Source of the DNA: Prorocentrum cordatum
Taxonomy: Eukaryota; Sar; Dinophyceae; Prorocentrales; Prorocentraceae
Direction: 5' to 3'
DNA length: 64,000 bases
Assembly (NCBI GenBank): GCA_963575745.1
Contig: CAUYUJ010003925.1
Span: forward strand, 25,001 to 89,000
Under the pieces are notes generated by a model that saw only the letters and a list, made by a program, of their open reading frames with translations, had not been told where the DNA came from and did no database searches. The position numbers and the translations under genes are program-made. This document shows positions 10,873 through 23,216 of the stretch, piece by piece (within the stretch, counting starts at the first letter, position 1; every line of letters begins with the position of its first letter).

Positions 10873-11732
10873 TTATGTATTCACGGATTTCACCCGTCGT
10901 CGGCTCTCCGCTTCAATCCCTGGCCATGCAGCCGCATTCAGCTGCTAGGCAACGATGCAGGCGGCCTGTCGGCATTGTTCGTTCCTTCCGCGGGAAAGCG
11001 ATCCATGCAGCATCCGATTGATACCCAGATGCAGCAATAGTTGCGAATACGTTTTAGCTGCTGCGTCGGCATATCCTGTAACACGAATCGCATTTTCTTG
11101 CGCGCGGCAGTGGCCCAACGATGCATCAGCTCTTGGTGTGTGACCTTCTTGCAAGCTATGTATCATGACACTCGTCAGGGCCCAAAGAGAGCAATTTGTG
11201 TGACATCCTGCGCGTGCTCTAAATTTCGTACCTGTTGTTCCGAGTTGTTTGGGACATGCCCGTACGAACCTCACTCGTATGATAGAGGATGCGCACCTCA
11301 ATCTTGGCGGCAGCAAGTTCGACAGCGACAGCATATGTATCCGCAGAAATATGGAGAAGAATCCGTAGGCCGTCGGAACTGAGTAAGCAGGGAAAGGATT
11401 GGCAGGAGAGGGCGAAAGCCGATTGGCCAGGGAATTTCGGCCTAACACCGTGGAGTTTCGATGGCTGCACACCCTTTGATTAAGCTTTGACCGTACGCTC
11501 GTGAATAGAACGAGCCACCGAGGTGAGATCAGATGCGCGAATATTTACTGGGCGACGCCGAAACTGGGCCTGGAGGGCCCGCCCCTTGGTGAGCCCGCTG
11601 GCCTGCTGCCTGCGCCAAACGTGCAATTCGACCCCGCAAGCATCACCTGCACAACCGAGGGCGCTTTCCGAAACATCGAACAATCTAAGCGACAACGCCT
11701 AGCATCGCGTATTTTTTGAGACCACACATACA
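10873..11732 (-). other. Unique stretch with open minus-strand frames of unknown status
   Basis: The minus strand is open at 11472-10945 (175 codons) and 11695-11480 (71 codons, reading SLRLFDVSESALGCAGDACG). Neither has a recognisable domain, leader sequence or codon signature that I can defend. They could be relics of one gene broken between 11470 and 11480, or chance. Confidence 0.2.
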
Positions 11733-11830
11733 TACATGTATGTATATAAATACATATATATATATATGTGTAAGTAGTATGGATGTATGAATGCATGTAG
11801 GTATGTATGGATGTATGTATGTATTTGCAC
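11733..11830. repeat. ATGT tetranucleotide tract
   Basis: (ATGT/ATAT)n. The 11831-12070 stretch is unique with no feature seen. Confidence 0.9.
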
Positions 11831-12074
11831 GAAAAGACAAGCCGGAATTATTATGTCATGATGCCCAGGGAGGTAGCCAGGCGTCACATGATTTGATCAG
11901 CCTGTCGGATATCATTGCGGCAACGGCCTCAATCAGACGTTCTCGTTTGCTGTGTGCCAGAGTTGTGAGCCAAAGGAGCTCGAGTTGATATGAGCTCGCC
12001 TTCGCTACTTCAGGCAATGGACCTCTTCAGCTTGGGAGCACGACTTGGGGCTGTCTTGGGCCATGTATGGTCGA

Positions 12075-12373
12075 GGGTTTGGGCCCCCCCCCAATGCTAA
12101 TGCCATCGGCCCCCCCCCCCCCCCGCGCGATGCCCCCCCCCCCTCTGGGCGTGAGCGTGGCGTGGTGGCTCCCCCCCCTTGTGGATGTGGTGTGGGCGTG
12201 GTGTGTTGCTGTGGGTGTGTGCGGGGTGACCCCATGGTCCTCCTCCCCCCCTCCCTCCCCCCTTGTGGGTGCGGTGTGGGTGCGGTGCGTGGCTGGGATT
12301 GGCGTCATATTGACAGCTCCGGTGCTCGACGTCGTCGCCGCCGCCGCTGGTGGTGCCGTCGACGTGGTCGTCG

Positions 12374-12404
<31 letters not shown>

Positions 12405-12435
12405 CGTCGTCGTCGTTGTCGTCGTCGTTGTCGGT

Positions 12436-12472
<37 letters not shown>

Positions 12473-12600
12473 TCGCCGTCGTCGTCGTCCTCCTCCTCCT
12501 CCTCCACCTCCTCCTCCTCCTCCCCATCCCATCTGGGGGGGGGGGGGCCCGAGGACCATGGGACCCATCCCATCTGAGAGGGGGGGGCCGTGGGCCCGGA
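12075..12600. repeat. Poly-C runs and GTT/GTC trinucleotide tract
   Basis: C-runs of 8-14 at 12085-12145, GTGGGTGTG-rich sequence to 12300, (GTT)n and (GTC)n at 12365-12490, then CCT and G-runs. Confidence 0.92.
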
Positions 12601-12756
12601 GCCCGCGATCATGTATCATGAAGCATTGCATCTCCCAGCCACCGCCAGTGGCGGGATCGACCGATCCCCGATTGGGAACTTGCTGGAAGGGTTCAAGCGG
12701 TTACCGTCCAGCCTACCGTGCAACCTTCTTGCGAGCAAAACAGGGGGCCGTGGATA

Positions 12757-12932
12757 CAGTGGAAGCCCATGCCAAGAAACACCCTGCTTGCCTCCAGGGT
12801 GCCCTGGGCTTCTTGGGTTTCGATGGTTTCGTCGTGGAGGGCGTGACGTTCCCACACCAAGAATCAATGGACGTCCTGGGGTCTCAGGGTTGGGTTTCTT
12901 CTGGAAGGTTTCTTGTGGTCGGGCCCCCATTG
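12757..12932 (+). mobile_element. TA-flanked MITE, family 2, copy 1
   Basis: A 176-bp element starts CAGTGGAAGCCCATGCC and ends GGTCGGGCCCCCATTG, with TA directly outside both ends. The termini are imperfect inverted repeats. The interior holds CCTGCTTGCCTCCAGGGTG and CTTCTTGGGTTTCGATGG, shared with copies at 47115-47292 and, split, at 35098-35169 plus 36090-36192. TA flanks and CAGT termini resemble Tc1/mariner-type non-autonomous elements. No transposase is present. Confidence 0.7.
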
Positions 12933-12989
12933 TATGGCGACCTTCGGCTCATCCCGGCACCGTGCCTGGGCCATCCTGTGTCATAGGGG

Positions 12990-13335
12990 GGTGATCGTGG
13001 GGCATGCGAGCGTACGGTTCCTCGTCCGCCTCCTTCGCCATTTCCTCGCCCGAAGCTCCTTTTCACGCGCGTCCCCGCACCCGAAGGAGCTCGACGAGCA
13101 GGAGAAGGCGCTGCGTAACGAAGATTGGGCGCCGCCGCTCCCAGGAGGAGGAAGGGGAGGAGGGGTCTGTCCCGATTTCCTCGTACCACATGGTGAGCGT
13201 GTACTCTGTGCCCTTCTGCGCTTACTTCCTTTACTTCTCCTCGGCGCTAATCTTTTTGCACAATTGCGCTCGCCATGCCCAGTCCGTTGCGCGCTTCGCT
13301 TGAGTCGGCCTTATCGTTGCGTCTGATTGACACTA
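12990..13335 (+). other. Possible coding fragment
   Basis: A plus-strand frame near 13080-13170 reads HPKELDEQEKALRNEDWAPP, with the codon composition of genic dinoflagellate sequence, but no start, stop or partner exon is evident. The reverse frame is also open. Confidence 0.15.
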
Positions 13336-14117
13336 CAAGCAGGGCAGTTGGAGCCCGCCCAACCCGAAAAGGAGGGGTCTGACGCTGCGGAGGCTCGACA
13401 GCATGTCCACCAAAGGAAGGGGGAAGGGGATGAAAAAGGGGGGGAGGACCCGAAGAGTCAAAGGTACGTATGAGTCAACGATGCCGCAATGGACCTCCCC
13501 GTCCCAAGTCCCATCCTCACAAGTCATTTTCGATAGTTCTTGTCCAGTGCGGGCGCCTCCATGATCGACGAGCGCCCCATGGGTCTGCCACGCAGGAGAC
13601 AGGAACGATTCACAAAACAACCTTATTTATACATCTTCACTCATAGCAGGCTGCCAGAAGCGCAGCCGTAAAGTCTAATGGACCGACCAGCGATGCCACA
13701 TGTTACTATTCAAGTGTCCTCCACACGTTTAGTTGCTCAGCATGTCTTCATTCGCGCCGTAAGCAACCGGGAACTCTCGAGCAAGAGCCCAGGTTGAACA
13801 AAAAGAAGCCGCACACAATCAGTGTAAGGCTTGGCAGTTGTTTGAACACGTTGTTGCGCGGCGCTACGGCGATAGGTACACGTTGAGAAAAAAGGGAACG
13901 CGCCCCATGGCTGCAACGACTGAAAATTGCCAGTAGCGTTCTCCAGCGATGACCTCAAACGATGCGGTTCTAGTAACCTATGTTGTGCAACCTTTGTTGT
14001 GCAATGTATGTGGTGCAATCTATAGTGCGCTGTTAATATTTGACCGTCTTGAAGCTGTCGTCTCCACTGCTCGTGCAAACATCCCACCCTCCCACCCGCA
14101 ACTTTGTCTCAAGACCT
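13336..14117. other. Unassigned stretch
   Basis: Unique sequence, except that 13970-14110 (TTGTGCAACCTTTGTTGTGC, then CAAACATCCCACCC) resembles the lead-in of the 1.2-kb segmental units at 15440, 17160 and 40390. Confidence 0.4.
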
Positions 14118-14850
14118 CTTAAGACAAGACCGTGACGGTACGTACCACATGACACTTGGCCACGACACCGACGACGACAGCGACAACGACGACGACGGCG
14201 CCGCCGACACCGACTACGACGACACCGACGACGTCTCCAACGACTTCGACGACGACAATGACGACACCGACGACTACGACGACGACGATGTCAGCGACGC
14301 CGACGACGACGACGATGACGACGACGACGACGGCGACTACGACTACACCGACGACGTTTCCGACGACTTCGACGACGACAACGCTGCCGACGCCGACGAC
14401 GACGAAGACGACGACGACTTCGCCAACGAAGACGACGACGAGGGAGGAGGAAGGACGACGACGGCGACAACGACGACAACGACGACAACGACGAGGGAGG
14501 AGGGAGGACGGCGACGACGCGAACGACGAAGAAGGAGGAAGGACGGTGGCGCCGACGACGACAACGACGAGGGAGGAGGGAAGACGACGACGACAACGGC
14601 GATGACGACGACGGCGACGAAATAGGAGGGACGACGACGAGACGCCGACGACGGACGACGACGACGACGAGGGAGGAGGAGCAAGGACGACCACGGCAAC
14701 AACGACGACGGAAATGACCACGACGCCAAAGAGGACGACGACGACGACGAACACGAGGAAAGACAGAGGACGACGTAGGCGACGACGACGACGACGCGGG
14801 AGGAGGGAGGACGGCGACGACGACGACGACGCAAGAGCGCGCGCGCACGC
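14118..14850. repeat. GAC-rich degenerate trinucleotide array
   Basis: About 730 bp of (GAC)n with GCC, GAG and GGAGGA interruptions. It translates as Asp-rich (+) or Val/Ser/Arg-rich (-), all artefactual. The larger periodicity GACGACGAGGGAGGAGG(GA)AGGACG recurs every 75-110 bp. Confidence 0.92.
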
Positions 14851-17800
14851 TTTTGTTGAAAATCCGTGTTGCGAAACCTTGGGTTTTTGTAGGTGTTTTG
14901 ACGATTTTGAAATCCTTCCGAAACCGATGGGTTTCGAAGGATTTCGGCATACGCGCGCGACGACGCGCGCGTCTGTACTTCGTTTTTTTTTGCAGAGGGT
15001 TCTCGCGACGGCACACGCGCAAGGGCGTTCGACAGATTTCGACATGCGCGCGCGCGCGCGAAGCCCGTTGAATAGCATTTTTGTGAAAATCTTGAAAAAC
15101 CTCGCACGGAAGCTTCTGTAGCAAATCTGTGTTGCGAAACCATGTGTTTTTGTATGTTTTTTGGGAACTCGATTGCGGAATCCTGCCGGCACCGCAGGTT
15201 TTTGAAGGATTTCGGCATGCGCGCGCGACGACGCGCGCGTGCGCATTTCGTCCCATTTGTTGCAAGGGATTCGCGAAAAAGTGTTATGTTAGAACAAAAT
15301 CTGTCACCGCATCGTGTTCTCCACAAGGGACCTTCAGGGGGGGGATACCGGCCCCCCTGGGATAGTGCAAATTCATATTTAGGATGGACATGTGGTCATC
15401 ATCATATATGATTTACATACCCGACAGGGGGAGTGATAACGCCGGGGGGGGTAGATCCTATTCTGTTTTCAGAAAGGAGAATCCATTTTTACAAACGAGT
15501 TGGCCAACCACATGCTCTGGCAAACATCCCACCCACCCACCCGCAACTTGGTTTGCAAAACCCATGCGGCGACGATTGCGATAAGTCCTTGGCGTTGGCG
15601 TGTGCATATCTGCGGCTGCGCTAGCCCGCGCATGCTCGCGCGCATAGCGGCTAAGTAGTTTGGCGCAACCGACGCGGCCGCGGTGGCGCTGACCGTTGGG
15701 CATTCCCCGGCGGGCACTTCATTGCGAGTCGGTGACTTTGGCGGGGCAGTACCATGGCGACGCCGACAAAGGTGGACACGATTATGTGAGTAGCGATGAT
15801 GGTGGCGATGGTGGCGACCACGACAGCAAGGCCAATGACGGCGCCTATGCCGATCACGCCCGCCGATAACGATGACGGTGTCCCCGCGTCGGCGGTGAAG
15901 GTTTGTGAAGGAGTTCGAAATGCGCGCGCGGCCGACGCGCGCGAGTGGCCTGCGTTGTATTATTTGACATGGGTCGTGCCCCCCCGCACGCGCGCAAGAG
16001 CGTTCGAAAGCGAATGGGTTCGACATGGGGCGCGAGAGGACCGTTCGGCAGAATCTGACGAACATGTAGAAACATCTAGCCGGTGCCCGTAAGATTTCGC
16101 AGGGGCGCGAGCGTAGGCTTGTCAGAACACCCGTGTTGCGAAACCGTTTGTTTTTATATGTTTTCGTGCTGCTCGTTTTTGAATCCCTTGCGAGCCTGGG
16201 TTTTTTTCCTTGAAGATATCGGCATGCGCGCGCGACGACGCGCGCGTGCGCACTTCGTCACATTCTTGTGCAAGGGATTCTTGCGACAGCGCGCGTTCAG
16301 GGGCGTTCGAAGATTTCGACATGCGCGCGCGGGGGGGCCGTTTCGTAGCATGTTCTGAACATGTTGAAAACAACGTGTGGTTTTGTGATGATTACACAAG
16401 GCCGCGAGCGCAGACTTTTTTTATACCATATCCTTTGCTGCGAGACCATCTGTTGTTACATGTGCTCGGGTCACTCCATCTCGAACTCCTTACGGAATCA
16501 GCGAGCGTTTTTGAAGGAGTTCGGCATTCGCGGCTGACGGCGCGCGCGTGCGCATTTCGGTATTTGTTTACCAAGAGTTATTGGCAGCTTTTCTTTGGTA
16601 AGCGAGTGCGCGCGCACAATACTTCTTTAAGATGGACGGTGGTGCAGAATCAAGTGTAATTTGCGCACCCGTCATGGGGGTGCCGATAAATCCGTCTTCG
16701 GGGGCGCGAAGGATCCTCATTTTTCAAGAAAAGGAGAAGATATGCGGATCAGTCACTGTGGTGCAGCATATCTAGATACATCCATATGCAGATACGCATC
16801 TACAATCTGCGTTGCGCAAGCTGTATTGCGCACTTTGTGGTGTGCATTCTATACTGTGTCTCAGATGTGGTACAGTCTATGTTGTGCAGTAGCTGTTGTG
16901 CAATCTGCGGTTTGCAAAAATTATGGAGCAACAGAGGTGGTGCAATCTATTTCGTTGTTGTGAAATCCACCATGTTGAATGAATACATACGTAGATGTAT
17001 ATGTTTATATGCGATGTAGTTTTTGTGGTACGCAATCTTTGTTGTGCGCAATACATGTTGTGCAACCTGTGTAGAACAACCTAGGTCGCGCAATACACAT
17101 AATGCCAGATATATTGCGCAATCTATGTGGTGCCATCTGTGTGGCGCAATTAATTTCTGTTCGCATTGAGTTGTCAACTCCACGGTTCGCGCAATCATCC
17201 CACCAACTCGCTCACAACTTGGTTTGTTTAAGCCCATGCGGTTGCAATAGCGATGAGTGTTTGGTGTTGGCTGGTGCATCTTTGCGGCCGCGCTCGCCCC
17301 CGTATGCTTGGGCGCGCAGCGACCAGCTGGTTTGGCGTGACCGACGCGGCCGCGGCGGCGTTGACCATTGGGCACTTCCCAGCGGGCACTTCAGTGCGAA
17401 TTGGCGACTTGGGTGGGCGCGGTATCATCATGGAGACGCCGACAACGGATGACATGAGGATGATAGTGGCGATGTTGGTGACGATGATGCTGACAACGAC
17501 GACGGCAAGGCCAGTGACGGCGCCGATGCTGGTCACGCCAACGACGATGACAGCGTCCTCGCGTCGGCGATGAAGTTTTGGGAAGGATTTCGACATGCGC
17601 GCGCGGCCGGCGCGCGAGAGTGGCCCCGCATGGTTTTATTCGACGGGGACTGGGCCCCCCCCCCCAGCACGCGCGCAAAGGCAATGACATGATGAAATCA
17701 CGCTGGGCTTCCAGAAGATTTGTCAAAAACTCGAGCGCAGGCTTTTGTTGAAAACTGGCGTTGCAAAAACGATTTGCTTTTAGTAATGTTCCCTGCGCGC

Positions 17801-19350
17801 TCGATGTTTGAAATCCGTATGTAACCTGAAGTTTTTTACGGAATTCGGCGTGCGCGCGCGACGACGCGCGCGCGTGCAATCACATCTTTGTGCAAAGGAT
17901 TTTTGCGACAGCACGCGCGCAAGGGCGTTCGAACGATTTCGACACGCGCGCGCAAGAGGTCTGTTTAGTAGCATTTGAATGAAACGATGGCGTTGGATTC
18001 AGGGCGCAAGTTTGTTTTGAAAAGTGTTCTTGCCAATACGTGTATGTTTGATATGTATCCGGGACACTCGATTTGGAAGAGTTGCGAAGGCCCGGGTTTC
18101 TGAAGGATTTTGGCATGTGCGCGTGACGACGCGCGCGTGTACACTTCGTCAATGTTGTTTGCGAGGGTTCTTGACAATTGAGGTTTTTTGATAAACCAGT
18201 GCGCGCATAATTTCTGCTGCAGGGGATGATGGGGGTTACCGATACCGGCCTGGCTGGGATGGTACGATTACATGGTTATGATGGACGATGGGGCAGAATC
18301 GTATGCAAATTGCAATACGACTTCAATACGAATCGGGGAGTCGTTAATTCCGGGTGGGGGGCTGTAGACCTTATGATTCGTTTAGAAGGGAGAACTTGTA
18401 TGGTGAATTTTGTTTTGGTTCGCAGCGAGTTGTCAGTTCCATTGTTCTGGCAATCGCCCCACCGACCCACCCGCAAATTGGTTTGCAAAGCCCAGCGGAA
18501 GATTGCTCGGCGCTGGCTGGCGCATCGCTGCGGCCGCACTAGCTCTCGCAGATTCGCGCGGAAGGCGGCCAGCTAGTTTGGCGCGACCGACGCGGCCGCG
18601 GTGCCGTGGACCGTTGGGCACTTCCCAGCACGTCTCGCAGGCCGCGCTTCAGTGCGAATCGGTGATTCGGGCGGGCGCGGTATCATGGCGACGTCGACAA
18701 CAGCAGACGCGATGATGATAAAGCAAAGCGGGCGACGAGGACGACGATGACGACAGCACGGCCAATGACGGTGCCGATGCTGATCACGCGGGTGACGCTG
18801 ATGGTGTCCACGTGTCAATGGTGAAGGGTTTGGAAGGAGTTCGGCATGCGCGCGTGGCCGACGGGCGCGATTGGTCCGCACGGTATTAATATTATTTGCC
18901 AGGGATCGCACCGCCCGCACAGCACGCGCGCAAGGGCGTTCGAACGATTCCGACGCTCGCGCGGGAGAAGCCCTCCTTTTTGGTCGCATGTCATGAGCAT
19001 GTTGAAGCAGCTATTGTTGTCTTACGAAATCGCAAGAGCGCGCGCACGTGGTTGAAACGTCATGTTGCAAAACCATGTGTTTTTTTTCGTCGTGTTCCGG
19101 GGCGCTCGATCTTGAAGTTTTTACGAACCTTGCCGGCTGTTGGCATGCGCGCGACGGCGCGCGCGTGTGTATTTCGTCCGTTTTCTTGCAAGGGAGCATT
19201 GCACATGTATGAGTTGTGATAAGATGGTGTGGGTGCATCGCGTGTCTTGCAAAGGATGGGTGTGGGGACGAGTTTGGTTTGGCTGGGGTGGTCGGGCGAA
19301 CGACGGGGTACAATCGTTTGTTAACTGCACATCCCCAGGGGGTACCAGTA
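14850..19350 (+). repeat. Array of CGCG-palindrome segmental units of about 1.1-1.2 kb
   Basis: Three related units at about 15440-16660, 17150-18350 and 18355-19230, with partial units at 14850-15300. Each runs: CATCCCACCCACCC, CAACTTGGTTTGCAAA, GACGCGGCCGCGGTGGCG, GACCGTTGGGCA, a GA-rich stretch, then two or more modules of GATTTCGGCATGCGCGCGCG with ACGACGCGCGCGTGCGCA. The alternating CGCG blocks are near-perfect palindromes. Between units 1 and 2, 16770-17160 holds TTGTGCAATCTATGTTGTGC-type short repeats. No ORF is credible. Confidence 0.75.
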
Positions 19351-19419
19351 ATCCCGGCCTCGGGGATCTGGTATAGCATAGTTTTTTACGTTTCGCGTAT
19401 CCCTCCAGTCCATCCAGAA

Positions 19420-20090
19420 GCATCTCGCCAGCAGTGTAACGGCTGCCTTGCCTTGGAAGCGTTTTGCTCGGAGGTCTCTTGGAGCCAGCTTGGGGCTCTC
19501 TGGGGGTCCTCGCGGAGCCTCTTGAGACACTCTTGAAGGCCTTTTGGAGCTATCTTGGAGCCTTCTTGGGGCCCCCTTGGGGCTCTGTGGGGGGGTCTGG
19601 GTGGCCTCTTGGAGCCGTCTTGGGCCCCATGGCTCGAAAAGAGAGGAGCAATGAATTCAGCCCCCCCCTTCGGAGGCGCAAGAATGATATCTTGAAGGCT
19701 TCTTGGAGCGCTCTTGGGGTTCTCTTGGGCGTTCTTGGGGCCCTCGTTGAGCCCTCTTGGGCCCCTCTTGGGTCTCTCTTGGGCCGTCTTCGGGCCATCT
19801 TGAGGCATCAAGAGCCCATCGGAAGCGAAAAGGGAAGGCAAAACACATTGATGTCCCATAGGTTGTTGAAAGATTTTGGCCTCTTGGGGGGCTCATGGAT
19901 CCTTGGAGGTCTCGGAGAGCACTTGAAACCGTCTTGGGGCCATCTTGAGGCCTCTTGGATGTGTGTTGGATGTGTGCCGGAGGCTATCTTGATCCATCAT
20001 GAGGTATTTGGAGCCAACTGGAGGCCATGTTGGGCTCTCTGGGGCCCTCTCGGAGCCATTTTGGGCCATCTTGGGCGCTCTCACTAACCG
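19420..20090. repeat. Minisatellite of CTTGGGGCC/CTTGAGGCC type
   Basis: Irregular 10-20 bp units such as CTTGGAGCC, TCTTGGGGCCC and CATCTTGAGGC. The reverse complement CCAAGAGGCCCC recurs at 35190-35905, 39075-39720, 44520-44710, 47870-47990 and 49085-49255. Confidence 0.85.
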
Positions 20091-20331
20091 CGCCCACCAC
20101 AAGCCCAAAGGAGGGGGTAGGAGGAGGGATCGAGGCACCCCCTTCGCCCGCATGCCGTCTCTTTAACTCCCACCCACCCTCCCAACACATAAGTAACAGC
20201 CGAGGGAGTCTCAGCATATTGCTTAGGAGCGCCACGCATGCCATGTGCGCCACGAGTTCCAGGTGCACCAGGCACCCTGGAGGCCCAAGTGAGCCAGGCG
20301 CGCCAGGTGCGGCACGTGCTCCACGTTGAGA
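20091..20331. other. Unassigned stretch with short GCGCCAGG-type repeats
   Basis: 20230-20330 repeats GCGCCACG, GTGCACCAGG and GCGCCAGGTGC. Otherwise nothing is seen. Confidence 0.4.
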
Positions 20332-20822
20332 CAATATGCCGGCACCTCCGCCGTCCTTGTCAAAAAAGTTGTGCAAAGTGGTCGCGGGAAGCCCGTGCAT
20401 GCTCCAGATGTGGAGGCAAAGTGGAATGTGTATTGTTTTTTTGACAGGGATGATTGGCCTGCTCGTAGCGAGCAATATGACGGCACCCCCGCCGTCCCTG
20501 TCAAAAAACCCATGCAAAGTGGTCGCGGGGCGCCCGCGCATGCTCCAGACGTGGAGGCTATGTATTCTTTTTTGTTGTTTTTGTTGTCAGGGATGGTTGG
20601 CCTGCGCGCAGCGAGCAATATGACGGTACCCCCGCCGTCCCTGTCAACACCAAATGCCATGGTCGCGAGGCGCCCGCGCATGCTCCAGATGTAAAGGAAC
20701 ACATCATCCTGTCTGGTTTTTGATAAGGATGGTTGGCCTGCGCGCAGCGAGCAATATGACGGCCCCCCCGCCGTCCCTGTCAAACAACCGGCGCAAAACG
20801 GTCGCGGGGCGCCGCGCATGGT
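20332..20822. repeat. Tandem foldback repeat, unit about 140 bp, four copies
   Basis: Each unit holds TTTTTTGACAGGGATG, GCAGCGAGCAATATGACGG, CCGCCGTCCCTGTCAAAAAA and GTCGCGGGGCGCCCGCGCATG. TTTTTTGACAGGGA and TCCCTGTCAAAAAA are exact inverted partners about 45 bp apart (best at 20437-20508), so each unit contains a hairpin; later units have decayed arms. Confidence 0.85.
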
Positions 20823-20904
20823 TGGGTATTCGTTTTGAATAGAGCACTGCAGTCGCGTCCTCCCGCCCCCCTCCCGCCTCCCGCCCCCCCTCCTTCTTGT
20901 CTCC

Positions 20905-21960
20905 TCTTGCCTTGCTTGGGGGGCTGCGATCTGCGAAATTGTCACCACTTTCGAGGGCTGCTGGTGGGTCCATCGGGGTGAGGCACCGCGCGGATCTGAG
21001 CGAGACCTCCCCGTCCCTGGGGGGCTGCGATCTGCGAAACTGTCGCCACTTTCGAGGGCTGCTGGTGGGTCCTGCGGAGTGAGGCACCGCGCGGATCTGA
21101 GCGAGACCTCCCCGTCCCTGGGGGGCTGCGATCTGCGAAACCGTCGCCGCTTTCGAGGGCTGCTGGTGGGTCCTGCGGAGTGAGGCACCGCGCGGATCTG
21201 AGCGAGACCTCCCCGTCCTTGGGAGGGCTACGATCTGCGAAAGTGTCGCCACGTTCGAGGGCTGCTGGTGGGGTCCAGCGGAGTGAGGCACCGCGCGGAT
21301 CTGAGCGAGACTTCCCCGTCCCTGGGGGGCTGCGATCTGGGAAATTGTCGCCACTTTCGAAGGCTGCTGGCGGGTCCAGCGGAGTGAGGCACCGCGCGGA
21401 TCTGAGCGAGACCTCCCCGTCCTTGGGGGGGCTGCGATCTGCGAAACTGCTGCCTTTTTTCGAGGGCTGCTGGTGGGCCCAGCGGAGTGAGGCACCGCGC
21501 GGATCTGAGCGAGACCTCCCCCGTCCCTGGGGGGCTGCGTTCTGTGAAACTGCCGCCATTTTCGAGGGCTGCTGGTGGGGTCCAGCGGAGTGAGGCACCG
21601 CGCGGATCTGAGCGAGACACCCCCGTCCTTGGTGGGCTGCGATCTGGGAAATTGTCGCCACTTTCGAGGGCTGCTGGCGGGTCCAGCGGAGTGAGGCACC
21701 GCGCGGATCTGAGCGAGACCTCCCCGTCCTTAGGGGGGCTGCGATCTGCGAAATTGTCGCTAATCTCGAGGGCTGCTGGTGGGTCCAGCGGAATGAGGCA
21801 CCGCGCGGATCTGAGCGAGACCTCCCCTTGGGGGGTTGCGATTTGGGAAATTGTCGCCACTGTCGAGGGCTGCTGGTGGGCTCGCCACTTTCGAAGGTTG
21901 CTGGTGGGTCCAGCGGAGGGAGGCATTGCGCAGACCTGAGCGGGACCTCGTCATCCTTGG
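20905..21960 (+). repeat. 101-bp minisatellite, about 10 units
   Basis: The unit contains GGGGGCTGCGATCTGCGAAA, GTCGCCACTTTCGAGGGCTG and GTGAGGCACCGCGCGGATCT. The start-to-start spacing is 101-102 bp. Units are highly similar, with shortened ones at the 3' edge (21835-21960). Long minus-strand frames here are repeat translations. Confidence 0.93.
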
Positions 21961-22419
21961 GGGGGCATGTCATGTTGTTGTTGCCCCGCCGACGTTTTAA
22001 GCTCCCTTGTCCACCGTCTCTTTTTGGACCTTGCGTCTTCCTTAGTGGCTCCTTGATTGAGGACCTGCGAACCTTCCGAACGTATACGCGTCCATGACAC
22101 GTCGCCGCCTTCTCGTCAAATCTCCCAAGCTACTCCTGCCCCGCATTGCGCAGGGGTTGGGAACGCCAGGGTAATTTTGTCAGGGATGGTGGGGTGGGGT
22201 GGGGTGGGGGTGGGGTGGCAATGTCCTCGGTTGGTTCACAGTCGGGTGGGTGAGGGCTGTATATTTGTAGGGAGCAGTGATAACCCCATTCCCCCGAGCA
22301 GTGGAAGGAGGGAGCTTCGGCAGAGAGAAGACACAGTTAGTTACACCACCTGCGCCCAGAGAGCTGGTAAGATTTTTTCTAACAGCGGAACATCTACATG
22401 GTGCAGCCTCTGTTGCAGC
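21961..22419. other. Unassigned stretch
   Basis: Includes a GGGGTGGGGT run (22190-22218). No gene seen. Confidence 0.4.
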
Positions 22420-22640
22420 GGCACGGCGGCGACGGGGTGGCGACGGCGGCCACGTAGCCGTCAGACCGACCGCCAGGCCCAGACGACGGGCGGCGACGAG
22501 GTGGCGACGGGGCGGCGACGGCGGCCACATAGCCGCCAAACCGACCGTCAGGCCCAGGCGACGTGCGGCGACGGGTCGGCGACGGCGGCCGCATGCGTAG
22601 TCGCCAAACCGACCGTCAGGCCCAACTCCTTAGAAGCTGG
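22420..22640. repeat. GGCGAC-rich tandem repeat, about 65-75 bp unit, array 1
   Basis: Units read GGCGGCGACGAGGTGGCGAC, then GGCGGCCACATAGCCGCCAA, then ACCGACCGTCAGGCCCAG. The same unit recurs at 40990-41170 and 41425-41640. The 22641-22879 stretch has no feature. Confidence 0.8.
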
Positions 22641-22879
22641 GTAAGAACCCGTAAGCGCACACACCGCTCGGGAAATCTTGCGCAGTTTGAAGCCATGTGT
22701 TTCTTCCGGGAGAAAGCCAGGGATGTGAAGCTCCAGGGTCACAATGCGTGAGGAAGCATCAAGCTACGCGCCCAGCCTGCCCTACTGACACGCTGGTCGT
22801 ACGAAGAGGGGGTTGGTAATAAGGAAGACGGGCGGAGGAGCAGGATGGGGGGAGGACGAGAAGGAGGCTCCCACTAGGG

Positions 22880-23216
22880 ATCTCGCCTCAGCGCCGCACA
22901 CATTCGCAGCAGCAGCAGCTGCACAGGTAGAGGGGAGTCGTGGTCAAAATGGAGCTCTGGCCGCAGCGCCGTGCACACTCGTGTAAACGCATGCACAGGC
23001 TACAAGGATGGAAAGGGGTCGTCTTCAAAATGGGGCTCTCGCCTGAGCGCCGCTCAGTGTAAGCGCTTGGACAGGCTATGGGGATGGACGGAAGTCGTCT
23101 TTCAAAATGGGGCTGGCCTCAGCGCCGCGCACATTCTGTGCCAAGGCTTGCACAGGCTGCAAGGACGGAATAGGGGCCGCTTCAAAATGGGGCTCTGGCC
23201 TCAGCGCACACATGAT
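22880..23216 (+). repeat. Minisatellite (CAAAATGGGGCTCTCGCC), forward orientation
   Basis: Five units of about 65-85 bp with CAAAATGGGGCTCTGGCC, CAGCGCCGCGCACATTC and GCACAGGCTGCAAGGA. The same family lies in reverse at 28045-28505. Confidence 0.8.

Noticed and set aside
14119-15326. Several minus-strand frames of 320-375 codons rich in Ser, Val and Arg
   Set aside because: They are translations of the GAC trinucleotide array and CGCG repeats, with no domain.
20704-21973. Overlapping minus-strand frames of 230-340 codons
   Set aside because: They are explained by the 101-bp minisatellite; each 33-34 codon period repeats with drift.
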